This document shows positions 1-11,422 of a DNA stretch of 64,000 nt, one piece after another; the first letter of the stretch is position 1; every line of letters begins with the position of its first letter. Below the pieces are notes generated by a model. That model saw only the letters and a list, made by a program, of their open reading frames with translations. It ran no database searches and was not told the origin of the DNA. The position numbers and the translations under genes were made by a program. The DNA is from Rhizobium sp. GTDB taxonomy: Bacteria; Pseudomonadota; Gammaproteobacteria; Burkholderiales; Thiobacillaceae. The stretch lies in the NCBI GenBank assembly GCA_019459285.1, contig JAIBEL010000054.1, positions 96,891-160,890 of the forward strand, written 5' to 3'.

Positions 1-1
1 C

Positions 2-943
2 GCCATCAAGGACAAGGAAATCAGCCAGATGGATGTCGATCGCGTGGTGGACACCGCGCGCGCGGTGAACATCCCGACCGACCAGCAGATCCTTCACACC
101 ATCCCGCAGGAATTCATTGTCGACGGTCAGGAAGACGTACGCGACCCGCTCGGCATGAGCGCGGTGCGACTGGAAGTGAAGGTGCACATCGTCACCGGCG
201 CGGTGTCGGCGGCACAGAACATCATCAAGTGCGTACGCCGCTGTGGAATCGAAGTCGCCGACCTGGTACTGCAGCCGCTCGCCTCGGCGATGGCGGTGCT
301 GACCGAAGACGAGAAGGAACTCGGCGTCTGCCTCGTGGATATCGGTGGCGGCACCACCGACATCGCGGTGTTCACCAACGGCGCGATCCGCCATACCGCG
401 GTCATTCCGGTGGCGGGCGACCAGGTCAACAACGATATCGCGGTGGCGCTGCGTACGCCGCCGAAAGAGGCCGAGGACATCAAGGTGCAATACGGATGCG
501 CCTTGCGACAGCTGGCCGACGCGCGCGACATGATCGAAGTGCCCGGCATCGGCGACCGCCCGCCGCGCACGCTGTCCCGCCAGACGCTGGCCGAGTTCAT
601 CGAGCCGCGCATGGAAGAACTGTACTCGCTGGTGCAGGCCGAATTGCGCCGCAGCGGATTCGAGGAACTGCTGTCGTCCGGCATCGTCATTACCGGCGGT
701 TCGGCGGCGATGCAGGGCATGGTCGAACTCGGCGAAGAGGTCTTCCACATGCCGGTGCGGATGGGTTGGCCGCGTTATGAGGGCGCACTGTCGGATGTCA
801 TGCGCAATCCGCGCTATGCCACTTGCATGGGCCTGTTGATGGCGGGCCTGGAAGCGCGCGGACGCGATGCGCCGAAGTTGTCCAGTGGCAACTTCAAGGA
901 CATTTTTGAACGCATGAAGAGCTGGTTCAAGGGGAATTTTTGA
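2..943 (+). CDS. ftsA: Cell division protein FtsA (5' end outside window)
   Basis: FtsA is the actin-like ATPase that anchors the FtsZ ring to the inner membrane. The reading frame is already open at base 2, so only the C-terminal three quarters are present. Visible motifs are the actin-fold phosphate loop DIGGGTTDIAVF, the adenosine loop GIVITGGSAAMQGM and the C-terminal amphipathic membrane-targeting helix ending FERMKSWFKGNF. It lies 123 bases upstream of ftsZ in the usual order of the division and cell-wall cluster. The assignment is secure; the start lies before the window. Confidence 0.97.
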   Translation, partial: AIKDKEISQMDVDRVVDTARAVNIPTDQQILHTIPQEFIVDGQEDVRDPLGMSAVRLEVKVHIVTGAVSAAQNIIKCVRRCGIEVADLVLQPLASAMAVLTEDEKELGVCLVDIGGGTTDIAVFTNGAIRHTAVIPVAGDQVNNDIAVALRTPPKEAEDIKVQYGCALRQLADARDMIEVPGIGDRPPRTLSRQTLAEFIEPRMEELYSLVQAELRRSGFEELLSSGIVITGGSAAMQGMVELGEEVFHMPVRMGWPRYEGALSDVMRNPRYATCMGLLMAGLEARGRDAPKLSSGNFKDIFERMKSWFKGNF

Positions 944-1066
944 CGCCGTGCGAACGACGTTGAAACGGTATTTGGCGGTGGTGTCGGGTGTATCGGTACA
1001 TCGAGGCAAACACGCCAAAGGATTTTCGAGTGTGGTTTTTGATTGGGCAAAAAAGGAGGAAGCAAT

Positions 1067-2215
1067 ATGTTTGAACTGATGGATGTAGACACCCAGGACG
1101 CAGTGATCAAGGTCATCGGCGTGGGCGGTTGTGGCGGTAATGCGGTCGATCACATGATCAGCTCCGGGCTGAATGGCGTGGAGTTCATCGCCATCAACAC
1201 CGACGCACAGGCACTGAAGCGCAACCAGGCCAAGCTGCAGCTGCAACTGGGCAATGGCGTGACCAAGGGCCTGGGCGCCGGCGCCAATCCGGATGTCGGC
1301 CGCGAAGCCGCGCTGGAAGACCGCGAGCGCATCGCGGAACTGATCGACGGCGCCGACATGCTGTTCATCACCGCCGGCATGGGCGGCGGCACCGGTACCG
1401 GCGCCGCCCCGGTGGTGGCCGAAGTGGCCAAGGAGCTCGGCATCCTTACGGTGGCGGTCGTCACCAAGCCCTTCATGTTCGAAGGCAAGCGCGTGCGCGC
1501 CGCCAATGCCGGCATCGAGGCACTGTCCCGTCATGTCGATTCGCTGATCATCATCCCCAACGAAAAACTGATGCAGGTGCTGGGTGACGACGTCTCCATG
1601 CTCGACGCCTTCAAGGCCGCCAACAACGTGCTGCACGGCGCCGTCGGCGGTATCGCCGAAGTCATCAACTGCCCGGGTCTGGTCAACGTCGACTTTGCCG
1701 ACGTGCGCACCGTGATGAGCGAGATGGGTATGGCGATGATGGGTTCGGCCCAGGCCAGCGGCGAAAACCGTGCGCGCATCGCTGCCGAGCAGGCCGTCGC
1801 CAGCCCGCTGCTGGAAGACGTCAACCTCGCCGGCGCGCGTGGCGTTCTGGTCAACATCACCGCTTCGTCGACCGTCAAGATGAAGGAAATCCACGAAGTG
1901 ATGAACACCATCAAGGGTTTCACCGCGGAAGAAGCCACCGTCATCGTCGGCCAGGTGCTGGACGACACCATGGAAGACGCCCTGCGCGTCACCATGGTCG
2001 CCACCGGCCTGGGCAACCCGGTTGCCCGGCAGAGCCAGAAGCCGATGCAGATCATCCGCACCGGCACCGACGATGCGCCGATGATGGTGAACGGCAACAG
2101 CGAGGAACTGCCCAGCGTGATGACCAGCCGTCGCAGCCGCACCATCCAGGCGATGACCGATTCCGGCATCGACACCCTGGACATTCCGGCTTTCCTGCGT
2201 CGCCAGGCGGACTGA
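1067..2215 (+). CDS. ftsZ: Cell division protein FtsZ
   Basis: This is the tubulin-like GTPase that polymerises into the division ring, 382 aa. The tubulin signature GMGGGTGTGAAPVVA, the T7-loop region NVDFADVRTVMSE and the C-terminal tail TLDIPAFLRRQAD, which binds FtsA and ZipA, are all present. The ATG at 1067 is chosen because a strong Shine-Dalgarno, aaggagga, lies at 1053-1060. An in-frame TTG at 1043 would add eight residues unlike the family. Length and gene order are typical for betaproteobacteria. Confidence 0.98.
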   Translation: MFELMDVDTQDAVIKVIGVGGCGGNAVDHMISSGLNGVEFIAINTDAQALKRNQAKLQLQLGNGVTKGLGAGANPDVGREAALEDRERIAELIDGADMLFITAGMGGGTGTGAAPVVAEVAKELGILTVAVVTKPFMFEGKRVRAANAGIEALSRHVDSLIIIPNEKLMQVLGDDVSMLDAFKAANNVLHGAVGGIAEVINCPGLVNVDFADVRTVMSEMGMAMMGSAQASGENRARIAAEQAVASPLLEDVNLAGARGVLVNITASSTVKMKEIHEVMNTIKGFTAEEATVIVGQVLDDTMEDALRVTMVATGLGNPVARQSQKPMQIIRTGTDDAPMMVNGNSEELPSVMTSRRSRTIQAMTDSGIDTLDIPAFLRRQAD

Positions 2216-2217
2216 GC

Positions 2218-2251
2218 GTGGTTGTAGCCGCTTTAGCGGCTTTACAACCAC
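2218..2251. repeat. Hairpin downstream of ftsZ, possible terminator or REP-like unit
   Basis: An inverted repeat starts three bases after the ftsZ stop. The outer arms gtggttgta and tacaaccac enclose an inner gccgc-ttta-gcggc stem. No T-run follows, so an intrinsic terminator is not proven. It could be an mRNA-stabilising 3' hairpin or a dispersed palindromic repeat. Confidence 0.5.
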
Positions 2252-2298
2252 GGCCTGCCCCCTGCGGGTAGAGCGGGGTTGTTGCCGCGTACGATTCC

Positions 2299-2324
2299 AC
2301 GATGGGCTTCCGCCCATCGTGGAT
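2299..2324. repeat. Second perfect hairpin in the ftsZ-lpxC gap
   Basis: An 11-base perfect stem (ccacgatgggc / gcccatcgtgg) with a four-base ttcc loop lies midway between ftsZ and lpxC. It lacks a T-tract. Together with the hairpin at 2218 it separates ftsZ from lpxC, so it may be a transcript boundary or a palindromic repeat unit. Confidence 0.5.
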
Positions 2325-2438
2325 CGGAGTCCTTTGCGTGGGGAATCCCATGCCGGGTGAACTCGTCCGCATGGAGCCGGGTCCTATTCCCGTTCCATGT
2401 ATAGGGTTGCCCGTCGCGCGACCGGTTAAAATGACGGA

Positions 2439-3353
2439 ATGATCAAGCAACGTACTCTTAAAACGCCCGTCAAGGCGACCGGCGTCGGCCTGCATTCCGG
2501 CGTCAAGGTCGAGATGACCCTGCGCCCTGCCGGGCCCAATACCGGCATCGTGTTCAGGCGAATGGATCTCGATCCGCCGGTCGACCTCAAGGCCGACCCC
2601 TATCTGGTCACCGACACCCGGCTGTGCTCGATGCTCGAGTCCGGTCCGGCCAAGGTGTCGACTGTCGAGCATCTGATGTCGGCCCTCGCCGGCCTGGGGA
2701 TCGATAACCTGCTGGTCGACCTGACCGGTCCGGAGATTCCCATCATGGACGGCTCCTCGGCGCCGTTCGTGTTCCTGCTGCAGTCCGCCGGCATCGTCGA
2801 GCAGGATGCGGCGAAGCAGTATGTGCGCATCACGCAGCCGATCGAGGTGAAGGACGGCGACAAATGGGCGCGTTTCGTTCCGCACAACGGCTTCAAGGTC
2901 GAGTTCACCATCGACTTCAAGCATCCCGTGTTCGACAAGAGCGGCAAGACCGTCAGCATCGATTTCGCCGACACGGCCTACACGAAGGAAGTCGCGCGCG
3001 CCCGCACCTTCGGCTTCATGCACGAGGTTGAGGCTCTGCGCAACAGCGGACTCGCGCTGGGCGGGTCGCTCGATAACGCCATCGTCATGGACGAATACCG
3101 CGTGCTGAACCAGGATGGCCTGCGCTACGACGACGAGTTCGTCAAACACAAGGTGCTCGACGCCATTGGTGATCTCTATCTGCTGGGACACCCGGTCATC
3201 GGTGCCTTCGAAGCCTACAAATCCGGTCATGCGCTCAACAATGCGCTGCTGCGCGAGCTGCTGCAGCATCGGGAGTCCTGGGAATTCGTCAGCTTCGCGC
3301 ATGACGAGGAGGTGCCGGCCGCCTTCCAGCGCCTGCATCCGCTCACGGCCTGA
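2439..3353 (+). CDS. lpxC: UDP-3-O-acyl-N-acetylglucosamine deacetylase LpxC
   Basis: LpxC is the zinc-dependent deacetylase that commits UDP-GlcNAc to lipid A synthesis in the cytoplasm. The protein is 304 aa, the normal family length. It shows the start [21 protein letters not shown], the zinc-ligand segment [17 protein letters not shown], the DGSSAPF loop and the second metal and catalytic segment [15 protein letters not shown] with the downstream [12 protein letters not shown]. Its position after ftsZ is the conserved one. A small membrane-protein gene overlaps its stop by one base. Confidence 0.98.
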   Translation: MIKQRTLKTPVKATGVGLHSGVKVEMTLRPAGPNTGIVFRRMDLDPPVDLKADPYLVTDTRLCSMLESGPAKVSTVEHLMSALAGLGIDNLLVDLTGPEIPIMDGSSAPFVFLLQSAGIVEQDAAKQYVRITQPIEVKDGDKWARFVPHNGFKVEFTIDFKHPVFDKSGKTVSIDFADTAYTKEVARARTFGFMHEVEALRNSGLALGGSLDNAIVMDEYRVLNQDGLRYDDEFVKHKVLDAIGDLYLLGHPVIGAFEAYKSGHALNNALLRELLQHRESWEFVSFAHDEEVPAAFQRLHPLTA

Positions 3354-3535
3354 TGATCGTCATCCGGCTACTGATCGTCGCCCTGCTCATAGCGGTGGCT
3401 GCGCTCGGCCTGGCCTGGCTGTTCACCGGCAATAGGAAATATCTCGGGTATATGGGTCGCGTGCTGCGTTTCGCGATCGTTTTCGGCTTCGTCGCCGCCT
3501 TGTTGTTTGTGGTGGAACGCGTGGTGCTGAGATAA
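3353..3535 (+). CDS. Small hypothetical membrane protein
   Basis: A 60-residue ORF starts at an ATG overlapping the lpxC stop (TGATG), which suggests translational coupling. Two hydrophobic segments, around residues 3-24 and 40-57, are separated by a short basic loop (TGNRKYLGYMGR), so a two-pass inner-membrane protein is predicted. No named family is recognised. The coupling and clear hydropathy make it more likely real than chance. Confidence 0.6.
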   Translation: MIVIRLLIVALLIAVAALGLAWLFTGNRKYLGYMGRVLRFAIVFGFVAALLFVVERVVLR

Positions 3536-3809
3536 GCAACGATGTGGAAAAGCCACAGCAAAGACATGGAATTGGTGCTATAAAACGACGAAGCGTGCGG
3601 ACCATATCGAGTGCTAAGCAAGGCGCATTCCGCGACGGCGCTTGCGATAATCAGGGTGGAATGGCGTATCTACAAGGTCGCCGAGGCTATCCTTACCCAA
3701 CCCTGGAGGAGTAACATTGCGCCAGACCGCTCTCCTGTTGGTGGGGGGCGCCAGCTTATTGTTGAAGGTCCGCCCATTTTGAATCCCACAGATCCCAAGG
3801 AGTAACTCT

Positions 3810-4844
3810 ATGCGTATCAAAACCCTGTCAGTCCTCATCGCCCTTGCCGGCACGGCCCTGCAGGCGCACGCGGCGGACGACCGTCTCTACGTCGCGCCGA
3901 CCGTGAACTACACCTTCTCCGACAACGATCGCCAGGCCGACGACGGCTGGGGTGGCGGCCTGGCACTCGGCAAGCCCATCACCGAACACCTGAACATGGA
4001 GTTGTCGCTGACGGGCAGTTCGCTTGATTACAAGACCGGCAGCGGCAAATACGACCTGTGGGGTCTGGGGGTCGACGCGCTGTATCTCTTCAACCGCAAT
4101 GCCGACTTTACGCCCTACGGCGTAGTGGGCCTGGGCGCCTTGTATACCGACATCCCGGGCAAGCATGACACTGGCCTGATGGGCAATATCGGCCTCGGCA
4201 TCATGAAGCGCCTGACCGACAACATTTCCCTGCGCGCCGACGCGCGCTACCGCATGGATGGCAACTCCACCAAGGCGTTCGGGGCGAATGATTTCGGCGA
4301 CGCGATCATCAGCGTCGGCCTGAATTTTGCCCTGGGCCAGAAAGCCCAGCCCATGCCCAAGCCGGAACCTGCACCCGCTCCCGTTGCTGAGCCCGCACCC
4401 GCCCCTATGCCTGCCCCCGCCCCTGCGCCTGTCGTGCAGCCGGAGCCGGCCGCAGCGGCGCTCACGACTCCGCAGGCGCAGCAGCTCGATCAAGCCAAGT
4501 CGGGCGATGTGGTGGTGATCCTGGAAGGCGTGAATTTCGAGTTTGACTCCGCCCGCCTGCGCCCGGATGCCATCACCATCCTCGACGAGGCCGTGACCGT
4601 GCTGAACCGTCGCAAGGACATCAGCGTGGACGTGGTCGGCCACACCGACAGCACCGGTACCAAGCAGTACAACCAGGGCCTGTCCGAGCGCCGTGCCAAG
4701 TCGGTGTACGACTATTTCGTCAACAAAGGCATCGCCGCCGATCGGTTGACCACCAAGGGTTATGGCGAGACCAAACCCGCCTACAGCAATGCCACCCGCG
4801 AAGGCCGTGCCAAGAACCGCCGCGTGGAACTGGTCGTCAAGTAA
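3810..4844 (+). CDS. OmpA-family outer membrane protein
   Basis: The 344-aa precursor has a Sec signal peptide (residues 1-21, ending LQAHA). An eight-stranded beta-barrel region follows (about 25-175), then a Pro/Ala-rich linker of repeated PAPAP units (about 180-215). The C-terminal OmpA/peptidoglycan-binding domain is complete, with NFEFDSARLRPDA, GHTDSTGTKQYNQGLSERRA and the closing NRRVELVVK. It likely links the outer membrane to peptidoglycan. The RBS aaggag lies just before the ATG. A strong terminator follows at 4867, so it is probably monocistronic. Confidence 0.93.
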   Translation: MRIKTLSVLIALAGTALQAHAADDRLYVAPTVNYTFSDNDRQADDGWGGGLALGKPITEHLNMELSLTGSSLDYKTGSGKYDLWGLGVDALYLFNRNADFTPYGVVGLGALYTDIPGKHDTGLMGNIGLGIMKRLTDNISLRADARYRMDGNSTKAFGANDFGDAIISVGLNFALGQKAQPMPKPEPAPAPVAEPAPAPMPAPAPAPVVQPEPAAAALTTPQAQQLDQAKSGDVVVILEGVNFEFDSARLRPDAITILDEAVTVLNRRKDISVDVVGHTDSTGTKQYNQGLSERRAKSVYDYFVNKGIAADRLTTKGYGETKPAYSNATREGRAKNRRVELVVK

Positions 4845-4866
4845 GCGCGCATCCTCGCTGTAACGG

Positions 4867-4900
4867 AAAGGCCGCATCTACGGATGCGGCCTTTTTGTTT
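4867..4900 (+). terminator. Rho-independent terminator after ompA-like gene
   Basis: A stem of aaaggccgcat and atgcggccttt around a ctacgg loop is followed by a T-run. It lies 22 bases after the ompA-like stop and about 100 bases before the end of the convergent diguanylate cyclase gene. Confidence 0.9.
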
Positions 4901-5002
4901 TCACGGGCGAGAGGAAACAGGCGCGGCCCAAGGAAGGGACTTGCCAGGCGGCTGCAAGCGACCGTCTCGAATCCGTGTCCGGGTGGGTAATCCATGATGG
5001 CC

Positions 5003-6466
5003 CTAGACGCGCGGCGCCAAGCAGACACGGTTGCGGCCGCCATGCTTCGCCGCGTAGAGGCCGGCGTCCGCGCGGCCGATGGCCTGTTCGTAGGACTCCG
5101 CGCCGTCATACTCGCTGACGCCGATGCTGACTGTGACCGAGACCGGGTGTGCGTCGACGGCGAACTGCGCCTGCTCGATTTTCAGGCGCAACTGTTCGGC
5201 GACATGCTGTCCTTGTTCGAGGGTGCTGCCCTTGAGTACGACGAGAAACTCTTCTCCGCCCCAACGGATGGCAATATCCGATGCCCGCAGCCCTTTCTGA
5301 AGCGAGACCGCGACCTGGCTCAGGATGCGATCGCCGCCGATGTGCCCGAACCGGTCGTTGATCGATTTGAAGTGATCGATGTCGATCAGCAGGATGGAAA
5401 TCGGGCGCGGGTCGCGCCGGTATTCGGCAAAGGTCTTGTCGATCAGGATGCTGAAGGCCTGGCGGTTGAGCAGGCCGGTGAGCTTGTCGGTGGCGGCCAT
5501 GTCCTCGATGCGTTGCTGGTACCGTGCGAGCGCGATATGGGTCAGGAACAGCACCAGCAGCGTAATGCCCAGACATACCGCGAGATTGACGTAGAGAGTC
5601 TGACGGATGTCGGCCAGCGCGGCATCCACGCCTTTTTCCACGAACAGATACCACTTGAGTTCGGGAATGTAGTTCACATTGAGCAGATGGAGGCCGTGAC
5701 TGTCCCTGAACTGATAGGAACCGGATTTTTCACGCAGGACGCGGTCGACGATGTCGCGCAGGCCCGGCGTCGCGCGCAGGTCGGTTTCCTGGCGTCCGGA
5801 CTGGTTACCGAACAGGACGGTCTTGCCGCGGGCATCCACGAAATAGATGGTGCGCTGGAAACGCTGCTGGTAATTCGAGATGAGGTGGCGCACGGCATCC
5901 ACGGTGAGCCCGACGCCGGTAGCGCCGAGAAAGCGGCCGTCGAAGTCGAAGACGCGATAATTGACGAAGATGGTCAGTGCATCCCGGTTGGCGAGATCGG
6001 GGTCGACATTGATCTCGTAGGGTTCCGACATGGCACGCACCCGGTAGTACCAGACGTCGCGGGATGCCTTCGGCGACACCTGCTTCAGGATGCCCTCCCC
6101 AGTGTAGTAGTTGGCGCTGCGCTCGGACACGAAGAAGCTGCTGAATGCGCCGTAGCGCGTTTTGATCTCCTGCAGATAACGGACCATGTCCCCGACGTCC
6201 CGCTCTCCGCCCACAACCCAGTCGCGCAGGAAGGTGTCGTGCGCCATGGTCGACGAGATGAGCACGGGCCGCACCAGGTCCTTCTGGATTTCCGAATAGA
6301 TATTGCTCGATGTGAGCGGCAGTTCCTGGGCGACGATGGCATTCAGGATCGCCTGTTTCGACACGTAGTAGCTGCTGAGCGTGGTGGCGAAGAAGCCGGC
6401 TGCCAACAGGATGCTGAGCCACAGGAGCAGGCGCTGGCGCTTGAAAATACGGTGTGCTGAGTACAT
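5003..6466 (-). CDS. Membrane-bound diguanylate cyclase with periplasmic sensor
   Basis: The predicted 487-aa protein makes cyclic di-GMP. It has an N-terminal membrane helix (LLLWLSILLAAGFFATTL), a large periplasmic Cache-like sensor region of about 270 residues, a second helix (VNLAVCLGITLLVLFLTHIAL) and a C-terminal GGDEF domain. The active site reads GGEEF near residue 403. An RxxD inhibitory site (RASD) lies five residues upstream, so product feedback is likely. The start MYSAHRIFKRQR at 6466 places basic residues just before the first helix; an in-frame ATG at 6526 is possible. The ligand is unknown. Confidence 0.9.
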   Translation of the reverse strand: MYSAHRIFKRQRLLLWLSILLAAGFFATTLSSYYVSKQAILNAIVAQELPLTSSNIYSEIQKDLVRPVLISSTMAHDTFLRDWVVGGERDVGDMVRYLQEIKTRYGAFSSFFVSERSANYYTGEGILKQVSPKASRDVWYYRVRAMSEPYEINVDPDLANRDALTIFVNYRVFDFDGRFLGATGVGLTVDAVRHLISNYQQRFQRTIYFVDARGKTVLFGNQSGRQETDLRATPGLRDIVDRVLREKSGSYQFRDSHGLHLLNVNYIPELKWYLFVEKGVDAALADIRQTLYVNLAVCLGITLLVLFLTHIALARYQQRIEDMAATDKLTGLLNRQAFSILIDKTFAEYRRDPRPISILLIDIDHFKSINDRFGHIGGDRILSQVAVSLQKGLRASDIAIRWGGEEFLVVLKGSTLEQGQHVAEQLRLKIEQAQFAVDAHPVSVTVSIGVSEYDGAESYEQAIGRADAGLYAAKHGGRNRVCLAPRV

Positions 6467-6627
6467 ATACGAGAGAAACAGGGCGCGCGCGATTTTGGCA
6501 AACACCCATGCCGAGCATGGGGTCAATGCGGGCAGTATGACATCGGCGGGGCGGTTTTCGGCGAGCGTGCAATATTTAGTTCAACGTGCAATAGAACGAG
6601 CACGGCTGGCGGGCCAAACCAGCTTGA

Positions 6628-7059
6628 TCAGGTTTTCCGGTGGTGGCGCAACAGCTTGTCCAGGGCGTCCTTCAGCGGACCGTCCTCGATTTCCGCATTG
6701 AGATGCGCCAGCCCCTCCAGTGCGGCGGGCGGCAAGCCGGTTTTTTCGACGGGATGGACATAGCGTGCAAGCAACTCGGGGTTGACGCTGATGCGTACCG
6801 CCGTCGCCACGATTCCGTGCTTGCCGAGGCTGGCGATCAGCGCGTCGGTCTGGTGGCGCAGGCGGCTGGCGACGGCCCCGCTGTCACAGGCGAGGCTCAA
6901 TACCTCGTTATCCAGCTGCATGACGCGAACGTGCCCGGCCAGCGCAGCGGGCAGGGAACGATCGAGCGCGGCCTGGGTCTTCAGCAGGGTCCGGGCGCGT
7001 ATGGCCAGGCCGTTCGGCAGTTGGCTGGCGAGCAGGTCGGCCAGGCTCGAGGCACTCAT
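6628..7059 (-). CDS. DciA-like DUF721 protein
   Basis: This 143-aa protein has the DUF721 core (AALAGHVRVMQLDNEVLSLA), the fold of DciA, the ancestral loader of the replicative helicase DnaB in bacteria without DnaC. It lies divergent from secA with a 89-base gap, a common betaproteobacterial arrangement. The C-terminal part is variable and charged. Family membership is fairly secure; the DnaB-loading role is inferred from studied DciA proteins. Confidence 0.75.
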   Translation of the reverse strand: MSASSLADLLASQLPNGLAIRARTLLKTQAALDRSLPAALAGHVRVMQLDNEVLSLACDSGAVASRLRHQTDALIASLGKHGIVATAVRISVNPELLARYVHPVEKTGLPPAALEGLAHLNAEIEDGPLKDALDKLLRHHRKT

Positions 7060-7148
7060 GGGCGTGACACGCCGGCGTCACGGGATGCCGGCCCCGCTAT
7101 GTTAAGATTCAACGGTTTACCGCGTCCTGCGGGCATTTCGGATCCCTC

Positions 7149-9854
<2,706 letters not shown>

Positions 9855-9863
9855 GGACTCACC

Positions 9864-10091
9864 ATGCCCTACTACGTTTTCCGTCTGGGAATGTTCAAAG
9901 TGCTGGAAAAGCAGGGCGAATGGGCGAGCTTCAAGGAAGCCAAGGCCCACACCAACGAACTACGCAAGACGCTCGATCCCAAGACCGGCGACAAATACAA
10001 GATGATCTTCGCCGAGAACGAGATCGCTGCCCAGGACACGTTGATGGCGGAGCGGGAACTGGATCAGCGCTTGTCGGGCGACGACTGGTAA
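9864..10091 (+). CDS. Small conserved hypothetical protein
   Basis: A 75-aa, charged, soluble-looking protein begins 10 bases after secA with a plausible RBS (gagg). The sequence starts MPYYVFRLGMFKVLEKQGEW and is rich in Lys and Glu, with a predicted beta-alpha pattern. No named family is recognised. Tight spacing suggests co-transcription with secA, and codon use is like its neighbours. No function is assigned. Confidence 0.7.
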   Translation: MPYYVFRLGMFKVLEKQGEWASFKEAKAHTNELRKTLDPKTGDKYKMIFAENEIAAQDTLMAERELDQRLSGDDW

Positions 10092-10166
10092 AGTTGTTCA
10101 CCAACTGCCGAAACCTGTCGCCCGGGACGCGCACGGCGGTTTCTGATCAACTTTGATTAAGCTGCG

Positions 10167-10613
10167 ATGGCTGAATACAACGAAGACGCTTATCGGCTGG
10201 CTAGAAAAGCCTACATCGAATACAGCTGCCCATTCGAGCGGGCCCTGTTGTCGCGCTGCGTGAGCTGCGACCGCTCGCGCAAGCTGAATCTTGCCGAGCG
10301 CGAGGCGATTGCCTGCAGCGATCCCACGGTACGCGAGCATTGCCTGGCGTTTTACCAGGACCTGCACGAGAACGCGCAGTTCGCGCTCAGGATCAACCCC
10401 GATGCGCCATGGCCGTTCGGCAAGGAGATCCGTGCCCAATGCGGCGGCGTGCGCGGGCTGTCGGCTGCGCTGGATGGCCCGACCGACGAGGCGACCGACA
10501 TTGCCGCCAGCGTGCTGCAGGGGCGGGCGCGTTTCGGCGACATTGCCGATTTCCCCTATTCCGAGATCATGCGAGCCGTGGTGCACTACGAACCGCGCAA
10601 GCGTCGCCCATGA
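10167..10613 (+). CDS. Conserved hypothetical cysteine-containing protein
   Basis: A 148-aa soluble protein of unknown function. It has cysteines arranged as CPFERALLSRCVSCDRS near residues 15-35 and further cysteines at about 51, 58 and 92, a pattern compatible with metal binding or a redox site. No signal peptide or membrane segment is seen. It follows the small protein at 9864 by 75 bases in the same direction. The Cys pattern is observed; metal binding is only inferred. Confidence 0.65.
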   Translation: MAEYNEDAYRLARKAYIEYSCPFERALLSRCVSCDRSRKLNLAEREAIACSDPTVREHCLAFYQDLHENAQFALRINPDAPWPFGKEIRAQCGGVRGLSAALDGPTDEATDIAASVLQGRARFGDIADFPYSEIMRAVVHYEPRKRRP

Positions 10614-10682
10614 ACGGCGCGGGAACCCGGGTCGCTGCGCCCGGTCACTTGTCAGCTTTCGCTTTTTGACTACACTTTCCGC

Positions 10683-11051
10683 GTGCGCACCCGACTCCGA
10701 CGATTCCTGCTGTTGTTGTTGATGCTGACCCTGCCGGCGCAGGCGTTTGCCTATTCCGCCATGCAGGTCTGCATCCTGCCGGACCGTGCCGCGATGGAAC
10801 AGAGGGCGATGCCCGACGAAGCCATGACCATGGCGGACTGCCACACGCCCGACCAGCCGCAGCCCCCGCCCGGCCAACACGAATGCAAGTTCTGCGCCGC
10901 CTGTGCACTGGCCACGGCCTTGCCGATCGGCTTCGCCGACAGTACCCCCGTCGTCCCGATCGCACACCGCTTCGCTCCGCAGCCTGCCGCATCGTTCAGC
11001 GGTTTCATTCCCGACAGTCTCGACCGTCCACCCCGAACCCCCCTCGCCTGA
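10683..11051 (+). CDS. Small secreted Cys/His/Met protein at the head of a copper module
   Basis: This 122-aa precursor starts at GTG with a signal peptide (MRTRLRRFLLLLLMLTLPAQAFA). The mature part carries many potential metal ligands: Met-rich AMEQRAMPDEAMTMADCH, HECKFCAAC, and a C-terminal LDRPPRTP tail. Comparable small periplasmic proteins (CzcI or DUF2946-like) often precede metal-efflux genes. It is the first gene of the run towards the multicopper oxidase. Role in metal sensing or binding is inferred from context; the family is not firmly assigned. Confidence 0.6.
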   Translation: MRTRLRRFLLLLLMLTLPAQAFAYSAMQVCILPDRAAMEQRAMPDEAMTMADCHTPDQPQPPPGQHECKFCAACALATALPIGFADSTPVVPIAHRFAPQPAASFSGFIPDSLDRPPRTPLA

Positions 11052-11119
11052 GCCCCGCGCGACGATGCGCGGTTCCGTTTTGCGCGCGGCGATCCTGCCG
11101 CGAACTTGCGAGGACGATC

Positions 11120-11422
11120 ATGTTGAAACTTTTCTTATGCCATGCGGCGCCGTTGGCGCGCGCATCGCTCCTTGGCCTGACGGCGGCTTCTGTGTGGCTG
11201 GCAGCGTTGCCTGCCGCACAGGCTGCCGAAGTCCCGGCTTCTCCGCCGGCGGCATCCAATCCTTTCGCGCACTATCGGGCCTGGCGCGAGGATGCGCCGC
11301 AGGACTGGCGCAAGGCCAACGAGCGGGTGGGTGAAATCGGCGGCTGGCGCACTTATCTGCGCGAGTCGCAGCAAACCGGCGAGGCCCCGGATCAGACCGG
11401 GGAGGCACATCATGCGCACTGA
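11120..11422 (+). CDS. Small periplasmic hypothetical protein of the copper module
   Basis: A 100-aa precursor with a clear signal peptide ending LPAAQAAEV. The mature protein is short, with FAHYRAWREDAPQDWRKANE and a His-containing tail (EAHHAH). The ATG at 11120 is chosen because it gives a complete signal peptide. Its stop overlaps the start region of the following TolC-like gene by 11 bases, so translation is likely coupled. No named family is recognised; association with copper efflux rests on neighbours. Confidence 0.6.
   Translation: MLKLFLCHAAPLARASLLGLTAASVWLAALPAAQAAEVPASPPAASNPFAHYRAWREDAPQDWRKANERVGEIGGWRTYLRESQQTGEAPDQTGEAHHAH

Noticed and set aside
3611..3805. 64-codon plus-strand ORF before the OmpA gene
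   Set aside because: No RBS, no protein-like motif and it ends inside the OmpA leader region; it is probably untranslated DNA.
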